Source: Asparagopsis taxiformis (taxonomy: Eukaryota; Rhodophyta; Florideophyceae; Bonnemaisoniales; Bonnemaisoniaceae). From it: a stretch of 64,000 nt of DNA. Position numbers and translations under genes: made by a program. Positions 19,617 through 28,651 of the stretch are shown here, in pieces. The notes beneath the pieces were generated by a model. The model saw only the letters and a list, made by a program, of their open reading frames with translations, was not told where the DNA came from and made no database searches. Position 1 is the stretch's first letter. Every line of letters begins with the position of its first letter. The stretch is taken from positions 1 to 64,000 of the forward strand of contig JALQPE010000932.1 in the NCBI GenBank assembly GCA_030407315.1, written 5' to 3'.

Positions 19617-20442
19617 TTATTCATCTTCTGGTACAACTTCTATTAGCTCTCGATCTTTCCCTGGGATGGTAGTAAGCTCTAGCGTATAGTTGACAGTTGC
19701 ATTTGGCGGGATGGAGGGTTTCCCTGCACTAGCTCGTCGACCCTTGGAGCCAAATGCGAGTTGTCCTGGAATTGTGAGTTCGTAAATGTCGCCGACTCTC
19801 ATTAGCAGCACAGCGTCATCCAACCCCTATGATTATTTCATCGATTCAAGGAATAGGCAAAACGCAAGACATGAGTGGGTAAACAGCAAAAAATATCAGT
19901 ACACCGGATATTGTAGTTGATCGGGAAAGTATTGAAATCAATGCGATAGTGCAACAGCATAAGCATGAACTCGAGGTCGCTGTAGATTACGAACAACGTC
20001 CAAGTCAGGGACAAGCTCGGGTTTGCTGAGCGATGAATAGATTGCTGGGAAGTCGCATTGGGAATATGAGTTAGCTTACCTTGAGAATAACACCGGAGCC
20101 TGCTCGATAAAAGTATGGCTTTCTGTCTTCAAAAAGGTTGTCAAAGACAATTCCGTTATATGCACCCTTGAAGCGAATACCAACTAAATCACCATACTCT
20201 GCTTTTGGACCATCGCCATGCGTAGTCACTGTGTATTCGAAAGTTGGAGCATCAGCTGCAGTTGACAAGGAAGCGGCTAACAAAGAACCGGAGGCTGAAG
20301 CAATTGCCGCTAGTACTGCTCGACGAGTGAATAGTTTAGCACTCATAGCGCTATTATCATTTGAGGCGGAACATCTGGGACCCCATTGTGGGTTTGCAAT
20401 GGATGTTCTTCGAAGCGACGCGGGAAGTGCAATAAAAGCCAT
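19617..20442 (-). CDS. Thylakoid-lumen FKBP-type peptidyl-prolyl isomerase, one intron
   Basis: Two exons: 20442-20080 and 19826-19617, separated by a 253 bp phase-0 intron (donor GTAAGC at 20079, acceptor CATAG ending at 19827). The product has 190 residues. The leader is bipartite: an N-terminal transit-like part (MAFIALPASLRRTS), then a twin-arginine signal FTRRAVLAAIASASGSLLAAS (Arg40-Arg41) and a TAADA cleavage site near 61-65, which points to Tat import into the lumen. The FKBP core follows: GDLVGIRFKGAYNGIVFDN, YFYRAGSGVILKG, LLMRVGDIYELTIPGQLAFG and IPPNATVNYTLEL. The splice joins the two halves of the domain exactly (VILK-G-LDDAVLLM). Catalytic activity of plant lumenal FKBPs is variable, so a chaperone or assembly role is possible. 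Confidence 0.92.
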
Positions 20443-20780
20443 GATCTGCAATTATTGGTCCACGAAGGCGCTGTTGAGAGTTTTGCTCTAATGTTGTCCA
20501 CCTGAGTCGCTCTATGTTGAAATCAGATAAACAACTTATAGAAAGTCGAATGGATGTGTGAGGATGGACAGCCGGCTCGTCAAGAAGGCCGAATGGGGAG
20601 GAACGCAGGGAGATGCTCCAAACGAGATTGTGAGGGCATTAATCTTTTGGTATGAAGAGGGGGGATTTCATTGGTTGATAGCATCCTCACGCTGATTGGT
20701 CAGGATTTCCTAATCATTATTGGTCATCTGCGCATCTTGTGGGAACCAGCTCGAGAGTGGGTCACTTGCGAACTCACTTG
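20443..20780. promoter_or_regulatory. Divergent promoter with a cluster of ATTGG (inverted CCAAT) boxes
   Basis: 338 bp between the FKBP and LpxC starts. ATTGG occurs at 20669-20673, 20695-20699 and 20719-20723, at 24-26 bp spacing and 58-112 bp before the LpxC ATG. A fourth copy is at 20454-20458, beside the FKBP start. The regular spacing suggests NF-Y-type binding sites; this is inference. Confidence 0.45.
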
Positions 20781-21677
20781 ATGGCCTCAAGGCAGACTAC
20801 AATCAGGAAATTGCTCAAGTTCTCAGGCGTGGGTCTCCATACTGGCATCGCTTCAAACATTGCACTTCATCCAGCTGCGAAGGACACAGGCATTTCCTTC
20901 GTTGTCGATAACATTCGGATTCCAGCCACATTTGAAAACGTTGTTGACACGCAGACATGTCTCAAGCTTCGTGCACCTTCCACAGCTCACTATCGCTCTC
21001 CAGTTTGCATTACAACTGTAGAACACCTTCTCGCAGCAATTTCAGCAGCAGATATTGACAATGTAATTGTTCACGTTTCCTCTAATGAGATTCCGATTAT
21101 GGACGGCTCTTCCAGCCCATTTTCTACCGCCTTTCGTGGAAACGTCGTAAACATTCCAAATTCCCAAAAGCATCGCGTAATTGTGCGAAAACACATCTCG
21201 GTCAAATCACCAGACCCTGGCGGAAGGGGTACGAGAGTTGCTGTTCTAGCTCCTTCAGCCTTCAACCGATTGACGTTTGATGTTGCGATCGATTACGACC
21301 AACGCATTCAAGAGGGGCGTGGCAGCCGCCAGCGCTTTGAATTGTCCTTGTCATATGGTACGTTTTCGCACAGTGTTGCAAGAGCGAGGGCATTCTACTT
21401 TAGAGACCATCTAGAATCTATGCGCGCTCGTGGCCTAGCGCTTGGCTGTAACCTTGACAATACTATTGTATTCGGTCCGCAGGGCAAGAGTGTCAACCCG
21501 GATGGTCTGCGCTATAATGATGAACCGTGCAGACGTAAGCTTTTAAACTGCATAGCTGATCTTCGGTTGGGAGGCCATCTCATCGGCCACTATATTGCAA
21601 ACAAACCGGAGCATAGTTTGAATCTGGCATTGCTTCGCCACATGTACAAAGATCCATCAAATTACTATTTGGAATGA
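20781..21677 (+). CDS. LPXC: LpxC homologue (UDP-3-O-acyl-N-acetylglucosamine deacetylase) with altered zinc site
   Basis: 298 residues from ATG 20781. LpxC catalyses the committed deacetylation of lipid A synthesis in bacteria; plants and some algae have homologues. Visible family blocks are KFSGVGLHTG (about 13-22), TTVEHLLAAI with Glu81 and zinc ligand His82, and EIPIMDGSSSPF. Downstream come GLALGCNLDNTIVF and the final EHSLNLALL, which holds the general-acid His278. The block that normally reads HKxLD and supplies the other two zinc ligands reads RRKLLN here: Arg252 replaces His and Asn256 replaces Asp. The fold is complete but normal zinc-dependent catalysis is doubtful. No clear transit peptide is seen beyond the first 12 residues. 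Confidence 0.9.
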   Translation: MASRQTTIRKLLKFSGVGLHTGIASNIALHPAAKDTGISFVVDNIRIPATFENVVDTQTCLKLRAPSTAHYRSPVCITTVEHLLAAISAADIDNVIVHVSSNEIPIMDGSSSPFSTAFRGNVVNIPNSQKHRVIVRKHISVKSPDPGGRGTRVAVLAPSAFNRLTFDVAIDYDQRIQEGRGSRQRFELSLSYGTFSHSVARARAFYFRDHLESMRARGLALGCNLDNTIVFGPQGKSVNPDGLRYNDEPCRRKLLNCIADLRLGGHLIGHYIANKPEHSLNLALLRHMYKDPSNYYLE

Positions 21678-21772
21678 TGACAGAGCATTGATGCGTAATA
21701 CTTTATACATTTGTGCGCCAGGTCCTCATGGCGCCAGTTAGAAACAAAATACGCAAGTCTACACAGGCTAAA

Positions 21773-23035
21773 TTATTTTCGTTCGTGTTCGAGTTCGGTC
21801 ATGGGGTCCATAAGTTCCATGCCATTCTCGGAAAAGAGACGGCGGATATTGTACACAACCAATTCGTCAAAGTCAGGAACGATTTGGTCGGCGGTTTTCA
21901 TCTCATATGCAGCGTGCGCACCTAGAATTGCAACCACCTTGGAGGAAACTTCATGTCCCGCAGTGATGCCGGCTGGTCGGTCGGTGAAAACGACACATTT
22001 TCCAGGAGGGCGTTCACATTTGAGCGCAGCAACAAGAAACATCTGTTCCAAAGAATCAAATTCATCTTCACTCGACACAATATCATTCTTGGTAAAATAC
22101 TTTGACAGACCCAAACTGGACACTATGGCCTCTACTCTTTGACGCGGACGAGCAGCGCACAAAATGCATTTGACACCATATCTGGCTAGCATGATGAGCC
22201 AATTTTCGATACCTGGCGTCTTTTCGTATTGGTAGTCGTCCTGCAACTGCTCATAAAGTTCATGTTTGCGAAATACATGTCGCTTGATTTCACCCCAGTT
22301 ATCAGTCCAATAAAACACTCGGGACACGGCAGCCTCTGGCGCCATATCTTCTGCACGTACAATATCTTCGAAGTCCGGAGGTGGAAGTTTCTCTTCTTGT
22401 GCCACAGCAGCCCACGAAAGGCGCTCTAATTCGCGCGAATTGGCCACCACTACATCCCAATTAAATATAGCCCCGAAAGCTTCATCGGGCGCTAAAACAT
22501 GGCGATGCCGGTCAAGATAGGAGGGACGCAATGACTCATTCAATTCATCAGCACCCAGCATCCATTCCGAGCCGCCGCGAAACGTAGAGAGCGATCGCTT
22601 AGCATTTCTGTCCGCCCAAGTCTCATAGTCGGGCGAGGTTTCCTCTAGCAGTCTGTCGATACTGTCAAAACGGTGGTTTGTTGCCGAGCGACGGGCGTCC
22701 TCTGGATTGGAACGTTTGCTCGGCAAGTCTGAAAAATCGTCGGAATCATCGTCGGGAACGCGGGGTGGTCCGCCTGGTGGTAGGAAAACAGCAACTGGAG
22801 GCTGTACAATCAAAGTGCGAGGATTGTAAAAATGGCGAACGCGCGGGCGACGAAGCGTTGAACGAAAACAAAGCGAAGAGCATGAGGATGCCGGAATTGC
22901 AGAGACAACGGCGAAAGAGACGGAAGAGTGTTCCATTTGAGAAGCAAGGATGGCGACAGTCGCGTTGGTGCGAACGCGTTGCAACGCACGGAGACGAGCT
23001 GAGATATAAACTGAGTTGAGAGTTGTATCAATCAT
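21773..23035 (-). CDS. HAD-like hydrolase fold protein, plastid-type, nucleophile Asp missing
   Basis: 420 residues from ATG 23035; a second in-frame ATG at 22936 would give 387 residues whose N terminus (MEHSSVSFAVVSAIPASS) looks like a transit peptide. The HAD domain starts near residue 185: GAIFNWDVVVANSRELERLSW is motif I. Motif II lies near MLARYGVKCILCAARPR. The C-terminal part has RPPGKCVVFTDRPAGITAGHEVSSKVVAILGAH (motif III/IV region). Motif I normally reads DxD; here it is NxD, so the phospho-accepting Asp is absent. Plant plastid relatives with similar degenerate motif I are known from memory. The N-terminal 150 residues are low in complexity and acidic. The substrate is unknown. 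Confidence 0.75.
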   Translation of the reverse strand: MIDTTLNSVYISARLRALQRVRTNATVAILASQMEHSSVSFAVVSAIPASSCSSLCFRSTLRRPRVRHFYNPRTLIVQPPVAVFLPPGGPPRVPDDDSDDFSDLPSKRSNPEDARRSATNHRFDSIDRLLEETSPDYETWADRNAKRSLSTFRGGSEWMLGADELNESLRPSYLDRHRHVLAPDEAFGAIFNWDVVVANSRELERLSWAAVAQEEKLPPPDFEDIVRAEDMAPEAAVSRVFYWTDNWGEIKRHVFRKHELYEQLQDDYQYEKTPGIENWLIMLARYGVKCILCAARPRQRVEAIVSSLGLSKYFTKNDIVSSEDEFDSLEQMFLVAALKCERPPGKCVVFTDRPAGITAGHEVSSKVVAILGAHAAYEMKTADQIVPDFDELVVYNIRRLFSENGMELMDPMTELEHERK

Positions 23036-23279
23036 ACGATGGTTTGGCGACCACTCATTCTTTTTTCTAACGCACAGCAGATCAAGAAAATAATTTGGAA
23101 ATTTCAAATGTAATTGAATCTCCACTGACTACACTATTGGTTGTTCTCTTGTTTCCATCACCTTCCGCTTCGATGACCATCTAGAAAGAAACGTTGACTT
23201 GCTTTTTCACGCCACCGGCCCCCCTCTTCAATTTCGTTGCGATGTCACCATAACCACATCATCGTTTCGTAACTCTACC

Positions 23280-26200
23280 ATGTCGTCCCCAATCCTCCTC
23301 GGCTGGGGCAGCGCGGCAGATGGCCAGCTCGGCCCCGCTCGCTCCGACTTTGTTCCCGTCCCTCGCCAGTTTCCTTCACTTCCAGATTCCTTTGTTCCAG
23401 CAGACTTTACCGCTGGTCTCTGGTCATCTGTTGTTGTGGAGAATGAAGGCCATGCCGTCTTTGAAACAACTCCTCCGTCCAAATCTCCACCCCATTTGAT
23501 ACCGGGCACATCGCGCAACGCCGACCAATCGGCCCTGCCAACCATATCTTCAGTCGCGTCAGGGCGTGACTTTACTCTCCTTCTCGCTGCCAATGGCACT
23601 TTATTTTCTCTTGGTAGCGGTGCATATGGCCAACTTGGTCTCGGCCCTCAAGTCGTCAATCTGACATATCCACAGCGCATTGAAGCATTGGAAAATGTTA
23701 AGATTATCGCAATTGCCGCTTCAGAGTTTCATTGGTTAGCCCTCGATTCTCTTGGGAGGGTGTTCTCATGCGGTAAAAACTCATCAGGTCAGCTCGGCCT
23801 CGGACACAACGAAAAGGTCATGACCCCAACCTACGTTTCCGCACTTTGGCCTCATCCTGTTGTCTCCATATCAACCGGCGATATGCACTCAGCCGTGCTA
23901 ACAGCCTGCGGTTCTATTCTTTGTTTTGGAAGTAATAAGCACGGTCAGCTTGGCCAGACCGCCTTTCACGTCAAGGTTTGTTCGCTAATCCCTGTCATTA
24001 TCCCTGCTCCTCAACAGAAGAGTACCTTTCAAAAATCCGCCCTAGATTCGCTAATGCAGCTCGGAAACTCATCAAATCCCGACACTGATATGACCGATGT
24101 TGCTCATGACTCACTCACCCATGATGACCTCTCCATCCGCGAATTCATGCATACCTATACAGATGTTTCTTGTGGTTCTTCGCATACGGTTGCCTTGAGA
24201 AGTGATGGTGCCCTTGTTTGTTGGGGAAAGGGTGAGAATGGTCAGTTGGGTACTCGAGCAACTCGCTCGCTGTACGCTCCAACTCTTGTCGTAGCTGCAG
24301 AACCATTTGTTTCAATATCAGCTGGCGACGTCCATTCTGCTGCTCTTACGGCTGAAGGAATAGCTTACGTGTGGGGAGACGGCAGTCACGGTCAAATTGG
24401 AGATGGAAATATCAGTGATAAGTATTTACCCGTAGCGCTTCCAAGACCTCGAATTCCGCACGTACCCGATGCTGAAGATAGAATGACAGAGGAAGACATC
24501 GCGCCTTTTCGATTCTTGAAGGTTGTATGTGGTGGTTTTCATACCCTTGCGATGGCAACAAACGATACAGTTACCCCCGTGTACTCTGCAAGTGATGTAT
24601 ACGACAACCGAATACCTCTTTGCCTAGTTGATAACATGTTGCAACCAAAGGCTGGTCTCTCGCGCTTTGGGTCTGCAGCTGTATTGTTACGAACCTTTGT
24701 CCGACCACATGTGAAGCCACTAGCACAAGGGAAGCTGGACTATGCTAAAGCCGAAATGGCCTATACATCATTTCTAAGGGTTTTCGGACTGGATGGTGCA
24801 ATAATCTTAGGTCAAGCGGCGGCGCGAATACGTCATGAGGCACAAGTCGCATTCGGTTTAATTCGAGAAGAGGAGAGCAGGTGGCCAACAGGTGGGGATC
24901 CAAACGGAACGGAAATGCTGGAGGTACCATTGGTGCGGCCAAAGTCCCACTTTGTAAAAGATGATAGTATGTTTCGGTCATCAGTTGCTAACTGTTACGA
25001 ATGCGGGTATTTGTTCTTCATCGCGATGCTGAATCCGGTGTATGAGGAAAGGCAGAGAGTTCCAGAACTATCTGAACTAGCAGCAACTTTACTTCGATCG
25101 GAAGAGAATGCACGGGAAGCATTTCTACAAATGGTGTCTTACTGCCCTCCACAACTACTCATTGATCGCCTAATTCGCCCCTTGCAGCAAGTGCTCACGG
25201 ATGAGTTGAAGGGATATCGAAGAATCACACGAAATGCGATTTTCGCTACCAAAGTTCTTGCGTTGTGTTTCCATGGGGTATCACAAGCGTCTGCTCGGGT
25301 CAAGAGTAGAACTCTAGTAATTCCTCGCAAGGAATTCTACAGCGAGACGGTGAGCGAACTAGTTGATCTCGCAGAAGATTATGTGCGTTGGTCAGAATCT
25401 CAAAATGATCCAACCCACTTGGAGTTGTCTGGTCTTCCTCCTTTACCAACAGCCGGACAGGAAGAAGGTCGCTTCTCTTTTTGCACTTACAACTTTTTGT
25501 TATCTGAAGCTGCGAAATTCCGCATTCTTGAGATTGAATCACATCATACAATGAACAAGGAAAGTATGAGATCGGTTTTATCGTTTGGCTCGCTGCCAAT
25601 TCCAGTTGGTCGAAGAGGCCTTGTTTCACATATGAGACTGCCACCTGAGCAAATGGCCCATCTGCAATACTTGGTGCTTGGTATACGACGTGAAAATATT
25701 GTATCGGATGCATTCCAACAGGTGGCAGACCTGGCAGAAAATCATCATCGCGAGCTGCACAAGCCACTGAAGGTGATCTTTGATCAAGAAGATGGCGTGG
25801 ATGAAGGTGGTGTGCGTAAGGAATTTTATCAAGTACTTCTAGACCACATTTTATCACCAGACTATGGGATGTTTGAATATGATGAAGAAACGCACTTTCA
25901 CTTTTTCCGTCGTGACTACCTAGAGCCAGAGCAGTCCTGGACATTAATTGGAATTATGTTTGGACTAGCAGCGTTCAACTCAATACTATTAGATGTGCAG
26001 TTTCCGAGCGTGGTGTATCGTAAGTTGCAAGTTGTTTTCCGGAATAACCTAAGGATGATGCGAGCAAAAGGCAAAGAGAGTGCAGAAGTTGAATTGTACA
26101 AGGCTGATTTGGATGATTTATTGGAGGCGTTTCCATCGATTGGAAGGAGTTTGCAGCATTTATTGGAATATGACGGGGACGATGTGGAGGATGTTTTCTG

Positions 26201-26792
26201 CTTAACATTTGAGGTTAGCTATCAAGGATTGTTTGGCAAAGAACATACGAAAGAGCTTGTGCCCAATGGAGCGAACATTGCTGTGACAAAAGCGAATCGA
26301 GAGGAATTTGTGCGCTTGTATACCGACTTTCTGCTGAATACGTCGATTGAATCGGCATTCAATAATTTTGCGGTTGGATTCTCTTTCATGTTGAATGGAC
26401 CTTTCGTACATTTGTTTAGTGCTGAGGAGCTAGAAACGCTGTTGGTGGGAGAAAAGGAATTGGACTTTGAAGCGTTACAAAAGTCTGCAAAGTATGAAGG
26501 GTATCATGAAGATTCGGATGTAATTCGACATCTATGGCAAATATTGATGGAATACGATATGACTATGAAGCGACTGTTCTTATCATTTGTAACAGGAACG
26601 GATCGTGCGCCGATTGGTGGCCTAAGGAAATTGATCCTTGTGATTCAAAGAGCGGAGGGTGACAGCAATCGACTGCCCACAAGTCACACATGCTTCAACG
26701 TTCTACTGCTGCCCGAATATGGTACGCGAGCCAAGTTAAGGGACCGTCTCTCAACTGCGATTCGTAATTCGAAAGGATTTGGGCTGCGATGA
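23280..26792 (+). CDS. RCC1-repeat/HECT E3 ubiquitin ligase (HERC-type)
   Basis: 1,170 residues from ATG 23280 (upstream frame begins with TTG). Residues 1-440 hold about six RCC1 beta-propeller repeats (GSGAYGQLGLGP, GKNSSGQLGLGH, GSNKHGQLGQ, GKGENGQLGT, GDGSHGQIGDG). The C-terminal 370 residues are a complete HECT domain: LKVIFDQEDGVDEGGVRKEFYQ, GIMFGLAAFNSILLDVQFP, then VTKANREEFVRLYTDFLLN. The catalytic Cys (about 1138) sits in LPTSHTCFNVLLLPEY, followed by the usual 32-residue tail. This is the small-HERC layout (RCC1 plus HECT, about 1,050 residues in animals). Substrates cannot be inferred. Confidence 0.95.
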   Translation: MSSPILLGWGSAADGQLGPARSDFVPVPRQFPSLPDSFVPADFTAGLWSSVVVENEGHAVFETTPPSKSPPHLIPGTSRNADQSALPTISSVASGRDFTLLLAANGTLFSLGSGAYGQLGLGPQVVNLTYPQRIEALENVKIIAIAASEFHWLALDSLGRVFSCGKNSSGQLGLGHNEKVMTPTYVSALWPHPVVSISTGDMHSAVLTACGSILCFGSNKHGQLGQTAFHVKVCSLIPVIIPAPQQKSTFQKSALDSLMQLGNSSNPDTDMTDVAHDSLTHDDLSIREFMHTYTDVSCGSSHTVALRSDGALVCWGKGENGQLGTRATRSLYAPTLVVAAEPFVSISAGDVHSAALTAEGIAYVWGDGSHGQIGDGNISDKYLPVALPRPRIPHVPDAEDRMTEEDIAPFRFLKVVCGGFHTLAMATNDTVTPVYSASDVYDNRIPLCLVDNMLQPKAGLSRFGSAAVLLRTFVRPHVKPLAQGKLDYAKAEMAYTSFLRVFGLDGAIILGQAAARIRHEAQVAFGLIREEESRWPTGGDPNGTEMLEVPLVRPKSHFVKDDSMFRSSVANCYECGYLFFIAMLNPVYEERQRVPELSELAATLLRSEENAREAFLQMVSYCPPQLLIDRLIRPLQQVLTDELKGYRRITRNAIFATKVLALCFHGVSQASARVKSRTLVIPRKEFYSETVSELVDLAEDYVRWSESQNDPTHLELSGLPPLPTAGQEEGRFSFCTYNFLLSEAAKFRILEIESHHTMNKESMRSVLSFGSLPIPVGRRGLVSHMRLPPEQMAHLQYLVLGIRRENIVSDAFQQVADLAENHHRELHKPLKVIFDQEDGVDEGGVRKEFYQVLLDHILSPDYGMFEYDEETHFHFFRRDYLEPEQSWTLIGIMFGLAAFNSILLDVQFPSVVYRKLQVVFRNNLRMMRAKGKESAEVELYKADLDDLLEAFPSIGRSLQHLLEYDGDDVEDVFCLTFEVSYQGLFGKEHTKELVPNGANIAVTKANREEFVRLYTDFLLNTSIESAFNNFAVGFSFMLNGPFVHLFSAEELETLLVGEKELDFEALQKSAKYEGYHEDSDVIRHLWQILMEYDMTMKRLFLSFVTGTDRAPIGGLRKLILVIQRAEGDSNRLPTSHTCFNVLLLPEYGTRAKLRDRLSTAIRNSKGFGLR

Positions 26793-26827
26793 GAAGAGAG
26801 AATTGTATATATAAAGCAGCAAATGAA

Positions 26828-27154
26828 TCATTCGTCATAGGTTTTGTGAAAGTCGAAGGTGCAGCCGGGATGATCTTTGTCCTCAGCATCGCAACAATCG
26901 TAAAAGTAGGTCACACCGGATGGAACATGTTCAGCTATGCGTCCGAAATGCTTGGAATTTTCTGCCCCCATCCATAAGGAAGGGTGGAAGCGACAGCTCG
27001 TTGGGGTGTTGGAAGAGGGATAAAATTTCTTCTTACAAACGCGACAAGTGCGAGGTGCGCAGGCAACCAACGGCGGGGCGGAGGATACAGAACGACGGCG
27101 CAGGTTGTCGGCAGGAATTGAAGACGGGAGCGGAGAAGGAGATATAAAGAGCAT
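26828..27154 (-). CDS. Small Cys/His zinc-binding protein, possibly plastid-targeted
   Basis: 108 residues from ATG 27154; a longer upstream frame is not ATG-initiated and is unlikely. Residues 1-33 are Ser/Pro/Ala-rich (MLFISPSPLPSSIPADNLRRR), consistent with a transit peptide. Residues 36-108 form a compact metal-binding domain: CRVCKKKFYPSSNTPTSCRFH, then GVTYFYDCCDAEDKDHPGC and FHKTYDE. The pattern is CxxC...CxxH...YDCC...GC...H. The same pattern occurs in small uncharacterised plant and algal proteins as far as I recall; no named function. Its stop is 35 bp from the convergent HECT ligase stop. Confidence 0.75.
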   Translation of the reverse strand: MLFISPSPLPSSIPADNLRRRSVSSAPPLVACAPRTCRVCKKKFYPSSNTPTSCRFHPSLWMGAENSKHFGRIAEHVPSGVTYFYDCCDAEDKDHPGCTFDFHKTYDE

Positions 27155-27473
27155 GTTTAGAGACGGAGATCGTGAGCTGCACAAAGTCTGCGTGTGAGTG
27201 TCAACATGAGACACATGACTGAAGACTCGCGAAACCGTCAGTGTCAGCATACTCCACGTGGCGAAAAATATTGTAAAATTTGAAGCGCCGTGTATAATTA
27301 CCGCACAACATGGGACAAATAGTAACCGACCGACCGCGCATGAAACACGCCGCATCATCCGCCTCCCGAGCCACCTTTGTAATTCGTTCAACGCTTGCGC
27401 GTGCCTTGGATCCCCAACACTTCTTTCTACCTTCACCTGCATCAGTCTTCCAATTCTTCACCACCAAACAACA
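27155..27473. promoter_or_regulatory. Divergent intergenic region, zinc-binding protein / nucleotide-sugar transporter
   Basis: 319 bp between head-to-head starts. Frames that cross it on both strands start with non-ATG codons and show no conservation-like pattern. Promoter content is inferred from position only. Confidence 0.35.
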
Positions 27474-28496
27474 ATGGCAGTTGACACCCCTCAGCCACTG
27501 TCCCGCCAAATGACCAACATTGCGTTGGCCGTCTCGTTCTACTGGATTATCTCAATCTCAATGGTGTTTGCCAACAAGACTTTGCTTGGCGGCCAAGACA
27601 TGAAATCGGCTCCTTTCTTCATCACATGGACCCAGTGTGTTGTCACCGTTTTGTTCTGCTACATCGCAGGTTCCCTCAAAATTGCAAACGTCCCGCCGTT
27701 TGAAATTCGAAAAGATATCCTCCTCCAAATGCTCTCGCTTTCAATCGTCTTTACTTGCATGATTGTATTCAATAATCTCTGCCTCAAGTATGTAGAGGTT
27801 TCATTCTACCAGGTTGCTCGCTCTCTCACCATCGTCTTCAATGTCATTTTCGATTTTGTGGTTCTGGGTCAAGTCACTTCGTTGCCAGCGATAGGATGCT
27901 GTGCTCTTGTTGTCTCCGGATTTATTCTTGGTAACGACCAAGAAATTCGTTGGTCCCTGGCCGGTGTCCTCTTTGGTGTCACGTCTTCTTTCTTTGTTGC
28001 AATGAACTCGATTTTCGTCAAGAAAAAGTTTGCCCTCGTTGATAACAACCCCTGGAAGATCACTCTGTACAATAACCTCAATGCTTCAATCCTCTTCATT
28101 CCTCTCATTTTCATCTCTGGCGAAATCCCCGTGCTTATTAATTCCCCCCAACTGCAAACCCCTCACTACATGTTCCTTCTCGTTTGTAGTGGACTCCTGG
28201 GTGTTTCTATTTCTTTTGCGACTGCTGCACAAATCAAATATACATCGCCGTTAACGCACAACGTGTCTGCAACTGCAAAGGCCGCAGCTCAAACTGTGAT
28301 TGCTCTCATGGTATACAAGAACCCCATCACAGCACTAGGTGCCCTATCCGTTGGTATCGTCCTAATAGGATCTCTTTCGTACACACTGGTCCGCCGAGCG
28401 GAAATGAAAAAGAAGGCCGCACTCAATGACACGAAACAAAATGATCAGACTAGCGCCCCTGTTGTTCCATCTCAGTCTAAATCGGAGCAGTCGTGA
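27474..28496 (+). CDS. Golgi GDP-fucose-type nucleotide-sugar transporter (SLC35C1/TPT family)
   Basis: 340 residues from ATG 27474 (acaacaATGGC). About ten hydrophobic helices of the drug/metabolite transporter superfamily. Helix 1 has FYWIISISMVFANKTLL and helix 2 FFITWTQCVVTVLF, both close to the GDP-fucose transporter signature. Next come FNNLCLKYVEVSFYQVARSLTIVFNVIFDF, the substrate region typical of this clade, and SPLTHNVSATAKAAAQTVIAL near the end. A charged cytosolic tail with KKK follows. SLC35C1 imports GDP-fucose into the Golgi lumen. GDP-fucose is the best guess; other GDP-sugars such as GDP-mannose or GDP-galactose cannot be excluded in an alga rich in unusual galactans. Confidence 0.88.
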   Translation: MAVDTPQPLSRQMTNIALAVSFYWIISISMVFANKTLLGGQDMKSAPFFITWTQCVVTVLFCYIAGSLKIANVPPFEIRKDILLQMLSLSIVFTCMIVFNNLCLKYVEVSFYQVARSLTIVFNVIFDFVVLGQVTSLPAIGCCALVVSGFILGNDQEIRWSLAGVLFGVTSSFFVAMNSIFVKKKFALVDNNPWKITLYNNLNASILFIPLIFISGEIPVLINSPQLQTPHYMFLLVCSGLLGVSISFATAAQIKYTSPLTHNVSATAKAAAQTVIALMVYKNPITALGALSVGIVLIGSLSYTLVRRAEMKKKAALNDTKQNDQTSAPVVPSQSKSEQS

Positions 28497-28651
28497 CACA
28501 AGCCAACATCTTTTCCGTCAGATTCTAATAAACTTTGTGTTCAACAAAATAAACTGTGCTAATTGTGAGAACTGCTTCGCTTGCAAGCTTTTAAACAGTG
28601 ATGACCAGTCGGCAAGCTTCAGCTTGGCTAATTTACATCGTGAAAAACTGT

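Noticed and set aside
13943..21677. Bacterial contamination (sigma factor, LpxC, QueD-type protein, phosphoglycerate mutase)
   Set aside because: These genes alternate with clearly eukaryotic genes, one neighbour has a spliceosomal intron, there are no operons or Shine-Dalgarno-like leaders, and all families are known in plastid-bearing eukaryotes.
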